This document shows, piece by piece, positions 1-7,937 of a DNA stretch of 45,256 nucleotides; within the stretch, counting starts at the first letter, position 1; every line of letters starts with the position of its first letter. The stretch is taken from positions 1 through 45,256 of the forward strand of contig NZ_KB290710.1 of assembly GCF_000318095.2 (NCBI RefSeq), given 5' to 3'. Under the pieces are notes generated by a model that had not been told where the DNA came from, did no database searches, and saw only the letters and a program-made list of their open reading frames with translations. The stretch is from Alloprevotella sp. oral taxon 473 str. F0040. GTDB taxonomy: Bacteria > Bacteroidota > Bacteroidia > Bacteroidales > Bacteroidaceae. The position numbers were made by a program, and so were the translations under genes.

Positions 1-60
1 TGTTTGTATTCTACTAGTATATGGTTTTATTGTACTTCTATATTGTTTGTATTATACTAG
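1..60. repeat. 17-bp direct repeat pair at window edge
   Basis: TGTTTGTATTCTACTAG at 1-17 recurs as TGTTTGTATTATACTAG at 44-60, one mismatch in 17, with a 26-bp gap between copies. The first copy starts at the window edge, so more units could lie upstream. The surrounding DNA is AT-rich and carries no gene. Function unknown; it may be part of the decayed IS surroundings. Confidence 0.5.
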
Positions 61-248
61 AAACGTGTTAGTATGGTGCTTGAATTAGTTTCGCTCTATT
101 GAATTAGTAACGAACTCTCATAGCCGAATCTGGGTTGCGAAAGCACAGATCTTTACGAGGGCGATTGCTTTTTGGTGATAGTTAGCAATAAGTTCCGATG
201 TGGAACTACCAAGTTATTCTCGTTCTTTACATAAGTCTTCGTAGTATA

Positions 249-562
249 TTAGTTTGCATTGTGTACACATAGTCGATACTGGTTGGCTTCTGCATGTGTG
301 TTGCTGCGGACAACGTAGTCAAGTCTCAAGTGAATGAGTTTCATGGTCACGGCCTTCATGCAAATCTCCAGTTCACGTAGAGAATCAAAGTGTTTGTGAA
401 CATCAATAAGCATAAGGATGAGGTGTTTCCAATCTATCAAACGCTTACATAACGCTTGCCCCCTAGTGTTTTGAGATAAATTCGTTGAATTTGGGCTTTA
501 TCCAGCAATATAAAGACCTGACTATAGACCGGCTGTCCGGTATAAGATGTACTTTTGCTCAT
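249..562 (-). pseudogene. Decayed IS4-type (DUF4372-like) transposase, N-terminal remnant
   Basis: Read on the minus strand from the ATG at 562-560, the sequence begins MSKSTSYTGQPVYSQ and runs to GGKRYVSV before stopping at 439-437. The protein continues in another frame from 440 as IDWKHLILML, FDSLRELEICMKA, KLIHLRLDYVVRSNT and AEAN, then stops at 249. This matches my recollection of the start of Bacteroidota IS4-family transposases with a DUF4372 N-terminus (GQP..SQ; RYVK.F; H-L--ML; FDSLREIEIGMKA; KL-HLG-DY-VRRST-AEAN). One indel near 441-446 breaks the frame. The catalytic DDE core is missing: only about the first 105 codons remain, and the DNA down to position 1 gives only short broken matches. 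It is therefore a dead IS fragment. The family call rests on remembered motifs. Confidence 0.7.
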
Positions 563-580
563 GTTTCTAGCGTTGTTTGT

Positions 581-632
581 AATAAGCTAAGTAACAAAAG
601 AGTCTGAATAAGCAAAGTGACAAAATAGGCTG
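581..632. repeat. 26-bp imperfect tandem duplication
   Basis: Bases 581-606 (AATAAGCTAAGTAACAAAAG then AGTCTG) are followed directly by 607-632 (AATAAGCAAAGTGACAAAAT then AGGCTG), five mismatches in 26. The pair lies just upstream of the transposase remnant's start and runs into a hairpin at 628-656. It may be an end region of the old IS element, but no terminal inverted repeat was found to prove this. Confidence 0.5.
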
Positions 633-656
633 AAATCTTGTAAGAGGGTTTCAGCC
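628..656 (+). terminator. Rho-independent-type hairpin
   Basis: GGCTGAAATC at 628-637 pairs with GGTTTCAGCC at 647-656 (10 bp, one G-U), with a 9-nt loop and the T-rich tail TTATTTTTATC on the plus strand. On the minus strand the tail is TATTTTG, so it could work both ways. There is no intact plus-strand gene upstream. It may have shielded the transposase from read-through, or served a lost gene. Confidence 0.6.
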
Positions 657-908
657 TTATTTTTATCATCAGAAAAACTTTTACTGGACAGCAATATAAT
701 TGATGTAGGAATTCTCAATCTATTCGCTACAATCAGAGTACTATACAAGGAATATCACAACAATGTTGGCGAGCATATCTGTTGAATCGTTCTTTCTATT
801 GTGAGACTTCCTCTTTTTATTTAAGAATCAGTCAATTTTTAGAGGTCTATGGCTATTAGGTTTTGTTTGCGCCACCCAGAGAGGATCAACAAGAATCTCC
901 TGTAATTG
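657..908. other. Gene-free stretch upstream of sufB
   Basis: I see no credible coding region, RNA gene or strong repeat between the hairpin at 628-656 and the sufB promoter. The DNA is AT-rich with stops in all frames. Confidence 0.5.
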
Positions 909-940
909 TTTGGTCTATAGCGTGCATTTTCGTAATTTTG
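909..940 (+). promoter_or_regulatory. Bacteroidota-type promoter of sufB
   Basis: TTTG (909-912) and TAATTTTG (933-940) are separated by 20 bp. This fits the Bacteroides housekeeping consensus TTTG-N19-21-TAnnTTTG. The expected transcription start near 947 gives a leader of about 108 nt before the ATG at 1055. No obvious operator palindrome was seen around it. Confidence 0.75.
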
Positions 941-1054
941 TAGTCAGTATGGCGTAAAAGGTCAAAGCGTTATGAGAAAACGTAGGAAGTCACTTCTTTT
1001 GATAACGAATGCCATATATCAACACAACAAACACACTACTGACACAACACCAAA

Positions 1055-2488
1055 ATGGCTAACGAATACCTCAAAGAATTCACTCAACAGAAGTACGAAG
1101 CAGGCTTCGTGACTGATGTAGAGACTGAAATCATCGAAGCAGGTCTCAATGAAGACATCATTCGCCAGATTAGCGCAAAGAAAGAAGAGCCCGAGTGGCT
1201 ATTAGAGTTTCGTCTAACTGCATTCCGCTATTGGCAAACCCTTAAAACTCCCGAGTGGTCACACGTTAATCTTCCTGAGATTGACTATCAAGCCATCTCC
1301 TACTATGCCGACCCCACCAAGAAGAAGGAAGGGCCGAAGGAAATCGACCCAGAGTTGATGAAAACCTTCGACAAACTCGGCATACCTCTCGAAGAGCGCA
1401 TGGCACTCGCTGGGGTCGCTGTAGATGCTGTCATGGACTCCGTGTCCGTTAAAACCACCTTCAAGGAGCGACTTCAGGAGAAAGGCATCATCTTCAGTTC
1501 CTTCTCAGAGGCAGTAAAGGAGAATCCAGAACTCGTGCGCAAGTATATGGGCACGGTAGTAAGCTATCGCGATAACTATTTTGCAGCACTCAACAGCGCA
1601 GTATTTTCTGACGGTTCCTTCGTTTATATCCCAAAAGGCGTGCGTTGCCCCATGGAGCTCTCCACCTACTTCCGCATCAATGCGCGTAATACTGGCCAGT
1701 TCGAGCGCACCCTCATCGTTTGCGACGATGCTGGCTACGTGTCCTACCTCGAAGGATGTACAGCCCCCATGCGCGATGAAAACCAACTACACGCTGCGAT
1801 TGTCGAAATCATTGTCGGTGAAGATGCCGAAGTCAAATACTCCACCGTGCAAAACTGGTATCCTGGCGATGCAGAAGGCAAGGGCGGTGTGCTCAATCTC
1901 GTCACCAAGCGAGGCCACCTTCGCGGTAAGAATGCCCGTTTGTCTTGGACGCAAGTTGAGACAGGTTCGGCCATCACTTGGAAGTATCCCTCCTGCATTC
2001 TCGCAGGTGAAGGTTCGCAAGCTGAGTTCTATTCGGTGGCAGTGACCAACAATTTCCAAGAGGCAGACACAGGCACCAAGATGGTTCACCTCGCACCCAA
2101 CACCCGTTCTACGATTATTTCCAAGGGTATCTCCGCAGGAAAGAGCCAAAACTCCTATCGTGGATTGGTGCGTATGGCCAAAAAAGCCCACGGAGCGCGC
2201 AACTATTCCTCTTGCGACTCCCTCCTCCTCAGCTCCACCTGTGGAGCACACACCTTCCCCTACATCGATGTAGACAATGACGATTCCATCGTAGAGCATG
2301 AAGCCACCACGTCTAAGATTTCGGAAGACCAACTTCTCTACTGCCAACAGCGTGGTATTCCCATGGAAGATGCCGTCAACCTCATTGTCGGTGGTTATGC
2401 CAAGGAAGTCATCAACAAGCTCCCTATGGAATTTGCGGTTGAAGCCCAAAAACTTCTTGCCGTTTCTCTTGAAGGCAGCGTAGGATAG
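1055..2488 (+). CDS. sufB: SufB, Fe-S cluster assembly scaffold subunit
   Basis: At 477 aa this matches the usual SufB length. SufB forms the cytosolic SufBC2D scaffold on which Fe-S clusters are built from sulfur and iron, driven by the SufC ATPase. Recognisable SufB blocks include [63 protein letters not shown] and the C-terminal [33 protein letters not shown] and QQRGI. The conserved cysteine before GAHTFPY, implicated in cluster assembly in E. coli SufB, is present. The ATG at 1055 follows a credible promoter, and the next frame closes with a strong terminator, so the gene appears monocistronic. Unusually, neither sufC nor sufD lies next to it; in most Bacteroidota these are adjacent. They are presumably elsewhere in the genome. 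Confidence 0.96.
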   Translation: MANEYLKEFTQQKYEAGFVTDVETEIIEAGLNEDIIRQISAKKEEPEWLLEFRLTAFRYWQTLKTPEWSHVNLPEIDYQAISYYADPTKKKEGPKEIDPELMKTFDKLGIPLEERMALAGVAVDAVMDSVSVKTTFKERLQEKGIIFSSFSEAVKENPELVRKYMGTVVSYRDNYFAALNSAVFSDGSFVYIPKGVRCPMELSTYFRINARNTGQFERTLIVCDDAGYVSYLEGCTAPMRDENQLHAAIVEIIVGEDAEVKYSTVQNWYPGDAEGKGGVLNLVTKRGHLRGKNARLSWTQVETGSAITWKYPSCILAGEGSQAEFYSVAVTNNFQEADTGTKMVHLAPNTRSTIISKGISAGKSQNSYRGLVRMAKKAHGARNYSSCDSLLLSSTCGAHTFPYIDVDNDDSIVEHEATTSKISEDQLLYCQQRGIPMEDAVNLIVGGYAKEVINKLPMEFAVEAQKLLAVSLEGSVG

Positions 2489-2511
2489 TTCCGTATCCCC
2501 ACCAACACAGA

Positions 2512-2558
2512 ACTGATAGTTCGCCCCTTCTCTCAGCAAAAGGTGCGGCTATCAGTTT
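2512..2558 (+). terminator. sufB terminator
   Basis: AACTGATAG at 2512-2520 pairs perfectly with CTATCAGTT at 2550-2558, with a partly paired interior (CGCCCC opposite GGTGCG). The tail TCTTCTTTTTG follows. It starts 23 bp after the sufB stop and separates sufB from the next transcription unit. Confidence 0.8.
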
Positions 2559-2622
2559 CTTCTTTTTGAGCTCAATGTTGCAGTGCTGCATCAGTTTGTG
2601 TCACATCATGCAGAGTTCAGCC

Positions 2623-2719
2623 TAAAATCTCCGAGAGTTGTGACCAAACTCTCCGACTTTTTTCCTGATATCTCCGACATTTTGCAGAAAAACTCCGAGA
2701 TAATTTGGGAAAAGTCCAA
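2623..2719 (+). repeat. 21/22-bp phased AT-tract repeat array, copy 1
   Basis: A CTCCGA core recurs at 2629, 2651, 2672 and 2693, with a degenerate GTCCAA at 2714, giving spacings of 22, 21, 21 and 21 bp. Each core is flanked by an A-run before and a T-rich run after. The first unit, TAAAATCTCCGAGAGT (2623-2638), is identical to 21899-21914. TCTCCGACATTTTGCAGAA (2671-2689) matches 45160-45178 with one mismatch. The array lies between the sufB terminator and the TlpA-like gene. The in-frame upstream extension of that gene would translate it as heptads (LSDFFPD, ISDILQK, NSEIIWE). I treat it as non-coding DNA because the signal peptide starts later. Confidence 0.75.
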
Positions 2720-2768
2720 GATATTTCTACGCGCTCTCTCATATCCCCCTATCTCTCTCCCTATTAAT

Positions 2769-3275
2769 ATGAAAAAAGTCCTATTCACCCTCCTTTTCCT
2801 TCTTGCTAGTATCGCCACCTTTGCCCAGCAGTCACCTGCAAAATCCCAACTCCCTGCCGTGATGCTGCGCAACCTCGAAGGAAAATCTGTCAAAACCGAC
2901 ACCCTCTCCAATGCAGGGAGACCTCTCATCATCAGTTTTTTCGCCACTTGGTGCAAGCCTTGCAATCGCGAACTCTCAGCCATCTCAGAAGTTTACGAAG
3001 ATTGGCAGCGCGAGACGGGTGTGCGTGTCATCGCTGTCAGCATTGACGAAGGACAAAATACCGAAAAAGTGCGACCCTTTGTCGCTAGCAAAGGTTGGGA
3101 CTTCGACATCTTGCTCGATCCTAACAGTAATTTCCGCCGTGCCATGGGAGTCAACCTCATTCCTCATGTCCTTGTCCTCGACGGACAAGGCAAAGTCGTA
3201 CTCTCGCGTTCCGGTTATACCGAAGGAGGAGAAGAACATCTCATCGAGAAGGTGAGAGAACTCGTGAAGCAATAG
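2769..3275 (+). CDS. TlpA/ResA-like thioredoxin-fold protein, exported
   Basis: 168 aa. A signal peptide (MKKVLFTLLFLLASIATFAQ) is followed by a thioredoxin-like domain with the active-site motif WCKPC (C62, C65) after the strand LIISFFAT. Later blocks VIAVSIDEGQN and GVNLIPHVLVLDGQGKVV contain the cis-proline region. This is the TlpA/AhpC-TSA-like group of periplasmic disulfide reductases. I chose the ATG at 2769 over an upstream in-frame start at 2583 because it begins a proper signal peptide and the upstream part translates a DNA repeat array. The stop is 13 bp before the DUF6029-like gene, so the two are probably co-transcribed. Together with the Omp28-like product, the group suggests a redox role in the envelope. 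The exact substrate is unknown. Confidence 0.88.
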   Translation: MKKVLFTLLFLLASIATFAQQSPAKSQLPAVMLRNLEGKSVKTDTLSNAGRPLIISFFATWCKPCNRELSAISEVYEDWQRETGVRVIAVSIDEGQNTEKVRPFVASKGWDFDILLDPNSNFRRAMGVNLIPHVLVLDGQGKVVLSRSGYTEGGEEHLIEKVRELVKQ

Positions 3276-3288
3276 ACACCATCGAAGC

Positions 3289-5073
3289 ATGAAGAAGCCT
3301 CTTTTTTTCCTTCTGTGTAGTTGTGCCTTTCCTTTTTGGGCAAAGGGTAATGTCGTTACGCCAATTTTTCAGACCCTATTGAAGGCCGATTCCACATTCA
3401 CCCCTTCACAGCCAGTAGAGAAGAAGCCTATCATCTTTCATGGTAGTGTGCGTTCCGACCTACTCCTACCGCAAACAGATGCTGTGATAGGGACAGAAGA
3501 CACCCGTCATGGTCTACAGTCCAATTCTGCTGCTCAGTTCTCCCTCGCCTACGATTGTTGGGAAGCAGGTTTGCGCTACGAGTATCAGCAACAGCCCCTT
3601 CCAGGATTTGAGAAAGATTTTGCAGGACATGGCCTGCCCTATGCTTATCTTCGCAGTCGTTTAGGACGATTTGACGTGACTCTCGGTAGTTATTATGAAC
3701 AATTCGGATCAGGGCTCATCCTGCGCACCTACGAGGCTCCCACTCTTGGCATAGACAGCCATCTTCGTGGTTTGCGTGTGGGAGTAGATGCAGGAGCAGG
3801 AGTGCAAATTAAGGCCATAGCAGGCCGCCAACGCCACTATTGGAGCACCAACCCAGCCAATATCTTCGGGTTGGACGGTGAGTGGAGCCTCCCCCACCTG
3901 TCCTTCTCCCCCGCTTCTCGCCTCATGCTTGGCGCATCTTGGGTGGCCAAACACGAAGAACAAGACAATGTGAGCCGGATCATCAGTCAGAAAGGGCAGG
4001 CTGTCCCCATGCGCCAACAACTGATTCAGCCCACCTGGGTACATGCCTTCGATGTTCGTTTGGCATGGCACGAGCGACACTTCAATGCCCTCGTAGAGTA
4101 TGCTCACAAAGGCCAAGACCCCTCTTTCGACAATGGCTACACCTATGGGTTGGGTAGCACATTGCTAGTTAGCACCAGTTATTCACGTCGAGGACTCAGC
4201 GCATTGCTTCAGGCCAAGAGAGCCGAAAACATGAGTTTCCGCTCGCAGCGCAGTGGCAGTCTTTCGCCCTCCATGCTCAATCATCTTCCACCTTTCCCCC
4301 CCCAACCCACCTATGCCCTCACCACCCTCTATCCCTATGCCACACAGAGTGTGCCTGGCGAATGGGCATTTCAAGGAGAGGTTTCTTACACCCTTCCCAA
4401 ACGTAGCACTTTAGGGGGCAGATATGGTACAGCACTCAAGGGACATGCTTCGCAAATCTTCGCCCTCGGGCTCAATCCCGTCGCAGCAGCTCAGCCCCTT
4501 TCTGGCACAGCTCCTTCCGCTTCCTCCGCTTTGATGGGCACCGATGGTGTGCAAAGTCGTGGCTTCTTTGCCATGGGCAGCACCCTCTATCGCGAAATCG
4601 GAGTAGACATCGACCGCCGTCTTTCCCGTCCGCTTCACTTACATCTCGCTTATCTCCATCAGCGTTACGACAAAACAGCGATAGAAGGCAAGGGCGGTAT
4701 CATCACCACCCACATTGGCATAGGAGAATTGCGGTGGAAAGCGTCACGCAATTTGGGCATTCGCACCGAGCTTCAATATCTCCATACGCAGCAAGATCAG
4801 GGCGATTGGGCAAGTGTGCTTGTAGAAGTCTCAGCTTTCCACAAATGGATGCTCACCCTCGCCGATCAATATAACGGGCACGTCTATTCAACCTCTCTCA
4901 ATCGTGAGTCGGCAGTCCACTATCTCCAAGGTTTTCTCACCTACACCGAGGGATTGCACCGCTTGCAACTGGGCTATGGTCGCACGCGTGCAGGCTACAA
5001 CTGCGCTGGCGGTGTGTGTCGCTACATTCCTGCTCAACGCGGCTGGACCCTTTCCTACTATCTCACCTTTTAG
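3289..5073 (+). CDS. DUF6029-like outer-membrane beta-barrel protein
   Basis: 594 aa with a signal peptide (MKKPLFFLLCSCAFPFWAKG). The rest is rich in alternating aromatic/polar segments typical of an outer-membrane beta-barrel, such as FDVTLGSYYEQFGSGLILRT and WTLSYYLTF, and ends in phenylalanine. The pattern (early RLGRFDVTLGSYYEQFGSGL, then GIDSHLRGLRVG) is what I recall for Bacteroidota proteins annotated DUF6029, found beside TlpA-like and Omp28-like genes, as here. It starts 13 bp after the TlpA-like gene and stops 11 bp before the Omp28-like start, so the three form an operon. Transport or structural role unknown. Confidence 0.65.
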   Translation: MKKPLFFLLCSCAFPFWAKGNVVTPIFQTLLKADSTFTPSQPVEKKPIIFHGSVRSDLLLPQTDAVIGTEDTRHGLQSNSAAQFSLAYDCWEAGLRYEYQQQPLPGFEKDFAGHGLPYAYLRSRLGRFDVTLGSYYEQFGSGLILRTYEAPTLGIDSHLRGLRVGVDAGAGVQIKAIAGRQRHYWSTNPANIFGLDGEWSLPHLSFSPASRLMLGASWVAKHEEQDNVSRIISQKGQAVPMRQQLIQPTWVHAFDVRLAWHERHFNALVEYAHKGQDPSFDNGYTYGLGSTLLVSTSYSRRGLSALLQAKRAENMSFRSQRSGSLSPSMLNHLPPFPPQPTYALTTLYPYATQSVPGEWAFQGEVSYTLPKRSTLGGRYGTALKGHASQIFALGLNPVAAAQPLSGTAPSASSALMGTDGVQSRGFFAMGSTLYREIGVDIDRRLSRPLHLHLAYLHQRYDKTAIEGKGGIITTHIGIGELRWKASRNLGIRTELQYLHTQQDQGDWASVLVEVSAFHKWMLTLADQYNGHVYSTSLNRESAVHYLQGFLTYTEGLHRLQLGYGRTRAGYNCAGGVCRYIPAQRGWTLSYYLTF

Positions 5074-5084
5074 TCCTCTCGCTC

Positions 5085-5930
5085 ATGCGCCATATCCTCC
5101 TCCTTTGTTCCCTCTTCTTCACGCTGATGGGCTGTAATAGCTTGGCTCCTGAAGAACGCTGGTCGCAGCCCACTCCGATAGTGCCCAAAAAGCACGTGTT
5201 GCTGCTCGAATATACGGGCCAACGCTGTGTCAATTGTCCTGCTGCGGCACAACTAATAGCCGATTTGCAGTCTCGGCCTTCGGGCGATCACATCATCTCT
5301 GTGGCCATTCATGGCGGCCAACTTGCTGAAAATAGCGAGCGCAACGCATTGGGATTGGCCAACGCTGATAGCGAATGGCTCACCCAACAGGCCACTGTGC
5401 AAGGATGGCCAAGTGCCAGCATTGATGGAGCTAGTTTGTCTTTGCCCACCTCGTGGAGCGGAAGTATAGCACAACAGTTGACGCAATCTTCCGAGGCTAA
5501 AATTAGCCTCGTTCCCCTCTATGATGCCCCATCTCGCCAACTCACCACCAAGGTAGCTGCGAGTGCCACCCCCTCAGATTGCTATTTGTCGGTTTTCCTT
5601 GTGGAAGATCAGATACACTCCTTGCAATATCTTTCCAATGGTCGTCGCACGCTCGACTATGTGCATCGCCATGTGTTGCGCCAAATCCTCACACCGCGGC
5701 AAGGGGTAGCGGTGTCGCATCAGGCAACTTCCCAGACTTCGTGGCAACACACTCTGACTTTGCCCACCGCCTATGGACTTTTGGCAACTTCCCCCAGTTT
5801 GCAAGCCAAATATCCCCAACTTTTGGTGCAGCCCGAGCGACTCCATCTCGTAGGCTTCGTGGTGCATCGTCCCACAGGTCGCGTGTTGGAAGTGCAAACC
5901 GTCAAGGTGCTGTCCAAACCCTCCATATAG
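5085..5930 (+). CDS. Omp28-related lipoprotein with thioredoxin-like CxxC
   Basis: 281 aa. The lipoprotein signal MRHILLLCSLFFTLMGC has its lipobox cysteine at residue 17. A thioredoxin-like N-terminal half follows with LLLEYTGQRCVNCPAA (CxxC at C48/C51), HIISVAIHG and VQGWPSASIDG (cis-Pro region). The C-terminal half, with VFLVEDQIHSLQ and YVHRHVLRQ, fits the Omp28 family first described in Porphyromonas. The ATG at 5085 is preferred over an in-frame ATG at 5016 inside the upstream gene because it gives a clean lipoprotein signal. Its redox motif next to a TlpA-like protein suggests electron transfer or disulfide handling for an envelope client, which is inference. Confidence 0.8.
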   Translation: MRHILLLCSLFFTLMGCNSLAPEERWSQPTPIVPKKHVLLLEYTGQRCVNCPAAAQLIADLQSRPSGDHIISVAIHGGQLAENSERNALGLANADSEWLTQQATVQGWPSASIDGASLSLPTSWSGSIAQQLTQSSEAKISLVPLYDAPSRQLTTKVAASATPSDCYLSVFLVEDQIHSLQYLSNGRRTLDYVHRHVLRQILTPRQGVAVSHQATSQTSWQHTLTLPTAYGLLATSPSLQAKYPQLLVQPERLHLVGFVVHRPTGRVLEVQTVKVLSKPSI

Positions 5931-5959
5931 TCTAACTGCACTCGAAGATATTTTATGTT

Positions 5960-5967
5960 TAACTTTG
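5960..5967 (+). promoter_or_regulatory. Possible -7 box for the small lipoprotein gene
   Basis: TAACTTTG at 5960-5967 fits the TAnnTTTG -7 consensus and lies 58 bp before the next start codon. No good TTTG is found 19-21 bp upstream, so it is only half a promoter. Confidence 0.4.
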
Positions 5968-6025
5968 TAGTTCCGTGAACCAACGTCCGAAACTACTCAA
6001 TAAGGGCCGTGCCCTCTCTCATCTA

Positions 6026-6589
6026 ATGAACAAAATCCTTATTGCTCTTTTGAGCCTTTTTGCTTTCGTTTCTTGTAATGACAATGAAGAAAAGCCTGTT
6101 CCTCAGCCTGAACAACCCAAATCCCAACTAGCCCTTTCCTATCAAGGCAAGGTTTACTCCAGCGGAAGCACCATCGACATCGCAGCTAGCGAGCGTGTTT
6201 TCGACTATGCACCTGGTGAAATGGAGGTGAAAGCTGGTGATGATCACCCTGATTTCCTTTCTCCTTCTCCTGTCATTGTGCTCAATGCAACAGAGGACAA
6301 GAAAGCCGAAGCCACGAAACTCCCGCTGAACTACACAGCTACGGTGACTACCACCGATTTTGCGCGCTTTACTTGGTGTGGAGTGGCCACCGAATGTGCG
6401 CCAATGGCCAAGGCTACTGAGACTCGCCAAGGCACACTCACGGAGGCTCGTCCTAAAACTTCACTTTTGCTTGAGTGTAGCTTTGCTCCAAAGCAATACA
6501 CCACGGTGACTGCTACTTTGCAACTCCAAGCAGCGGGCGAAAAAGTCCCTGCCACCTACACCCTTCGCTATATTTACGCTAAGAAATAA
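6026..6589 (+). CDS. Small lipoprotein, unknown function
   Basis: 187 aa. MNKILIALLSLFAFVSC is a clear lipoprotein signal (C17), followed by an acidic, proline-rich linker (NDNEEKPVPQPEQPKSQ). The remainder is predicted beta-rich (YQGKVYSSGSTIDIA, YTATVTTTDFARFTWCG, YTLRYIYAKK). I do not recognise a family. Some residues (LNYTATVTTTDFARFTWC, GVATECAPM) contain two cysteines that could form a periplasmic disulfide, which would suit the nearby TlpA-like and Omp28-like proteins. It starts 95 bp after the Omp28-like gene with a possible promoter between them, and ends before a strong terminator. Confidence 0.8.
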   Translation: MNKILIALLSLFAFVSCNDNEEKPVPQPEQPKSQLALSYQGKVYSSGSTIDIAASERVFDYAPGEMEVKAGDDHPDFLSPSPVIVLNATEDKKAEATKLPLNYTATVTTTDFARFTWCGVATECAPMAKATETRQGTLTEARPKTSLLLECSFAPKQYTTVTATLQLQAAGEKVPATYTLRYIYAKK

Positions 6590-6628
6590 GGAGGTCTCGT
6601 CCTGTTTTTTATCTAAATGTAATGCATG

Positions 6629-6660
6629 CTTGTCTTACTCCCCTAGGGTAGTAAGGCAAG
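6629..6660 (+). terminator. Strong Rho-independent terminator
   Basis: CTTGTCTTACTCCC pairs with GGGTAGTAAGGCAAG (one bulge, one G-U) around a short CTA loop, followed by TTTTTTTGTTAG from 6661. It ends the TlpA / DUF6029 / Omp28 / lipoprotein unit. Confidence 0.88.
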
Positions 6661-6838
6661 TTTTTTTGTTAGTCTTTTTCAATGGTAGATAAATCGTGAG
6701 ATTTAGTGCCTATTACTATTTTAGCATTCGTAGAAAATAAAATACCCTCTAATTGTATTTCCTAGTATTATTCATTGTTTCTTTGTATTCTACTCTAGGT
6801 GATTGTGATATTTCATCTTTAGTTATCAGAGCATATTT

Positions 6839-7225
6839 ATGGTATTATCTTGCGTTGATAATGGTAGATATGTTGTTTTAAAGAATCAGGATGGAAAGGG
6901 TGAGAAAGTTTTTATATCCTGAACTTTGCTTGTTTATAGAAAAAGTAAACGGTATTCCAAGTATCTCGGATATTTTTTTGGAGAATCGGAAGTTTTAATT
7001 ATATTCGCAGCAAGCTATCACGATATATGTAATAAGGAGAATCCCAAAGAGATTTATGTAATTGCATATAACTGTATAAATACAAAAAAGATAAAAGGAT
7101 CGATTAAACAAGGGCACATGGTGTTTGATCTTTCTCTAATGTGCTCTATAGGTAACATCAGCTTTGATCATGATGGTCGAATGCAGTGTTGTAAGCTAGA
7201 AATGAATGTTTTGTGGAGTGTTTAG
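6839..7225 (+). pseudogene. Possible broken hypothetical gene (internal TGA)
   Basis: From the ATG at 6839 the frame reads MVLSCVDNGRYVVLKNQDG then GKGEKVFIS, meets TGA at 6920-6922, and continues open as TLLVYRKSKRYSKYLGYFFG and beyond to a TAG stop at 7223-7225. The 99-codon part downstream of the TGA could also start at TTG 6926. The two pieces in one frame suggest a gene of about 128 codons with a nonsense mutation, but the composition is very AT-rich and I recognise no family. It could be chance or a recently acquired, decaying gene. Confidence 0.3.
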
Positions 7226-7937
7226 TACTATAATAACTTCACGGGATTATTAGGAAAAACAAAATTCGCATCTCATGTCTTCCAAGTAGATTTGGACGGA
7301 GTTTTCTGTTTCCATTTCATAGCTTGTCTATAAAAACTATCGTAAGAAGGATATTTTTTAGGTTGTGTTAAGCACTATCGTATACAAAGTGTGACCAATT
7401 GTTGGGTCGCGCGATTTGAGATAAAGTGTTGGTTGTAAGAGTGCTTGGTGGTTACCATGACAAGTAATCTTAATGCATTGGCACAAACTGATGACTATGT
7501 TTAAACATTTGCTGTAACAGGCAATTTAACGACGAAAAAACTACTTAGCAAGAAAAGAGTAAAAACTTTATTTAGACATCTATTTTGGGTGTATCCTAGC
7601 TTATGCCTTGCAAATTGATGGACTGTATTAACGATAATTGTGCAGTTCTCTCGAGAGGATACCCAATAATGTGATCATATTTATCAAAATAGATAAATAT
7701 AATCTTTTTTATAAGTAATACAATTCGCAAATAGAGAAGCTGGTGAAGATAGGCTCTATGATACTCCGTCAGTTGTTGAGTGAGTGGTAGAGGCGTGTGT
7801 CTTCCTGTATGAAATTAAGGATTAATGGCTAGACCTACCTGCTAATCAGAGGTGGTAGGTTCTAATAGCGTAGACTTAAGGAGTTCTTGTGTTTTCCTGT
7901 TACTATCATTGTTATGTAGAGACCCCCAAATTGCTAT
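7226..7937. other. AT-rich gene-free region with one upstream hairpin
   Basis: I see no credible gene in about 700 bp. ACCTACC (7833-7839) and GGTAGGT (7854-7860) form a 7-bp perfect stem with a 14-nt loop, 78 bp before the start of the DUF3575 gene. There is no U-run after it, so it is not a clear terminator; it could be a leader structure of the fimbrial-like operon. No good TTTG/TAnnTTTG pair was found for that operon. Confidence 0.4.

Noticed and set aside
1787-2539. 250-codon minus-strand frame across sufB
   Set aside because: It is antisense to a highly conserved gene and overlaps its terminator; no family features.
2583-2768. Longer N-terminus for the TlpA-like protein
   Set aside because: The extension translates the repeat array and would bury the signal peptide; the ATG at 2769 starts a normal signal.
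7497-7508. Perfect 12-bp palindrome ATGTTTAAACAT as an operator
   Set aside because: Single occurrence, 430 bp from the nearest start; expected by chance in AT-rich DNA.
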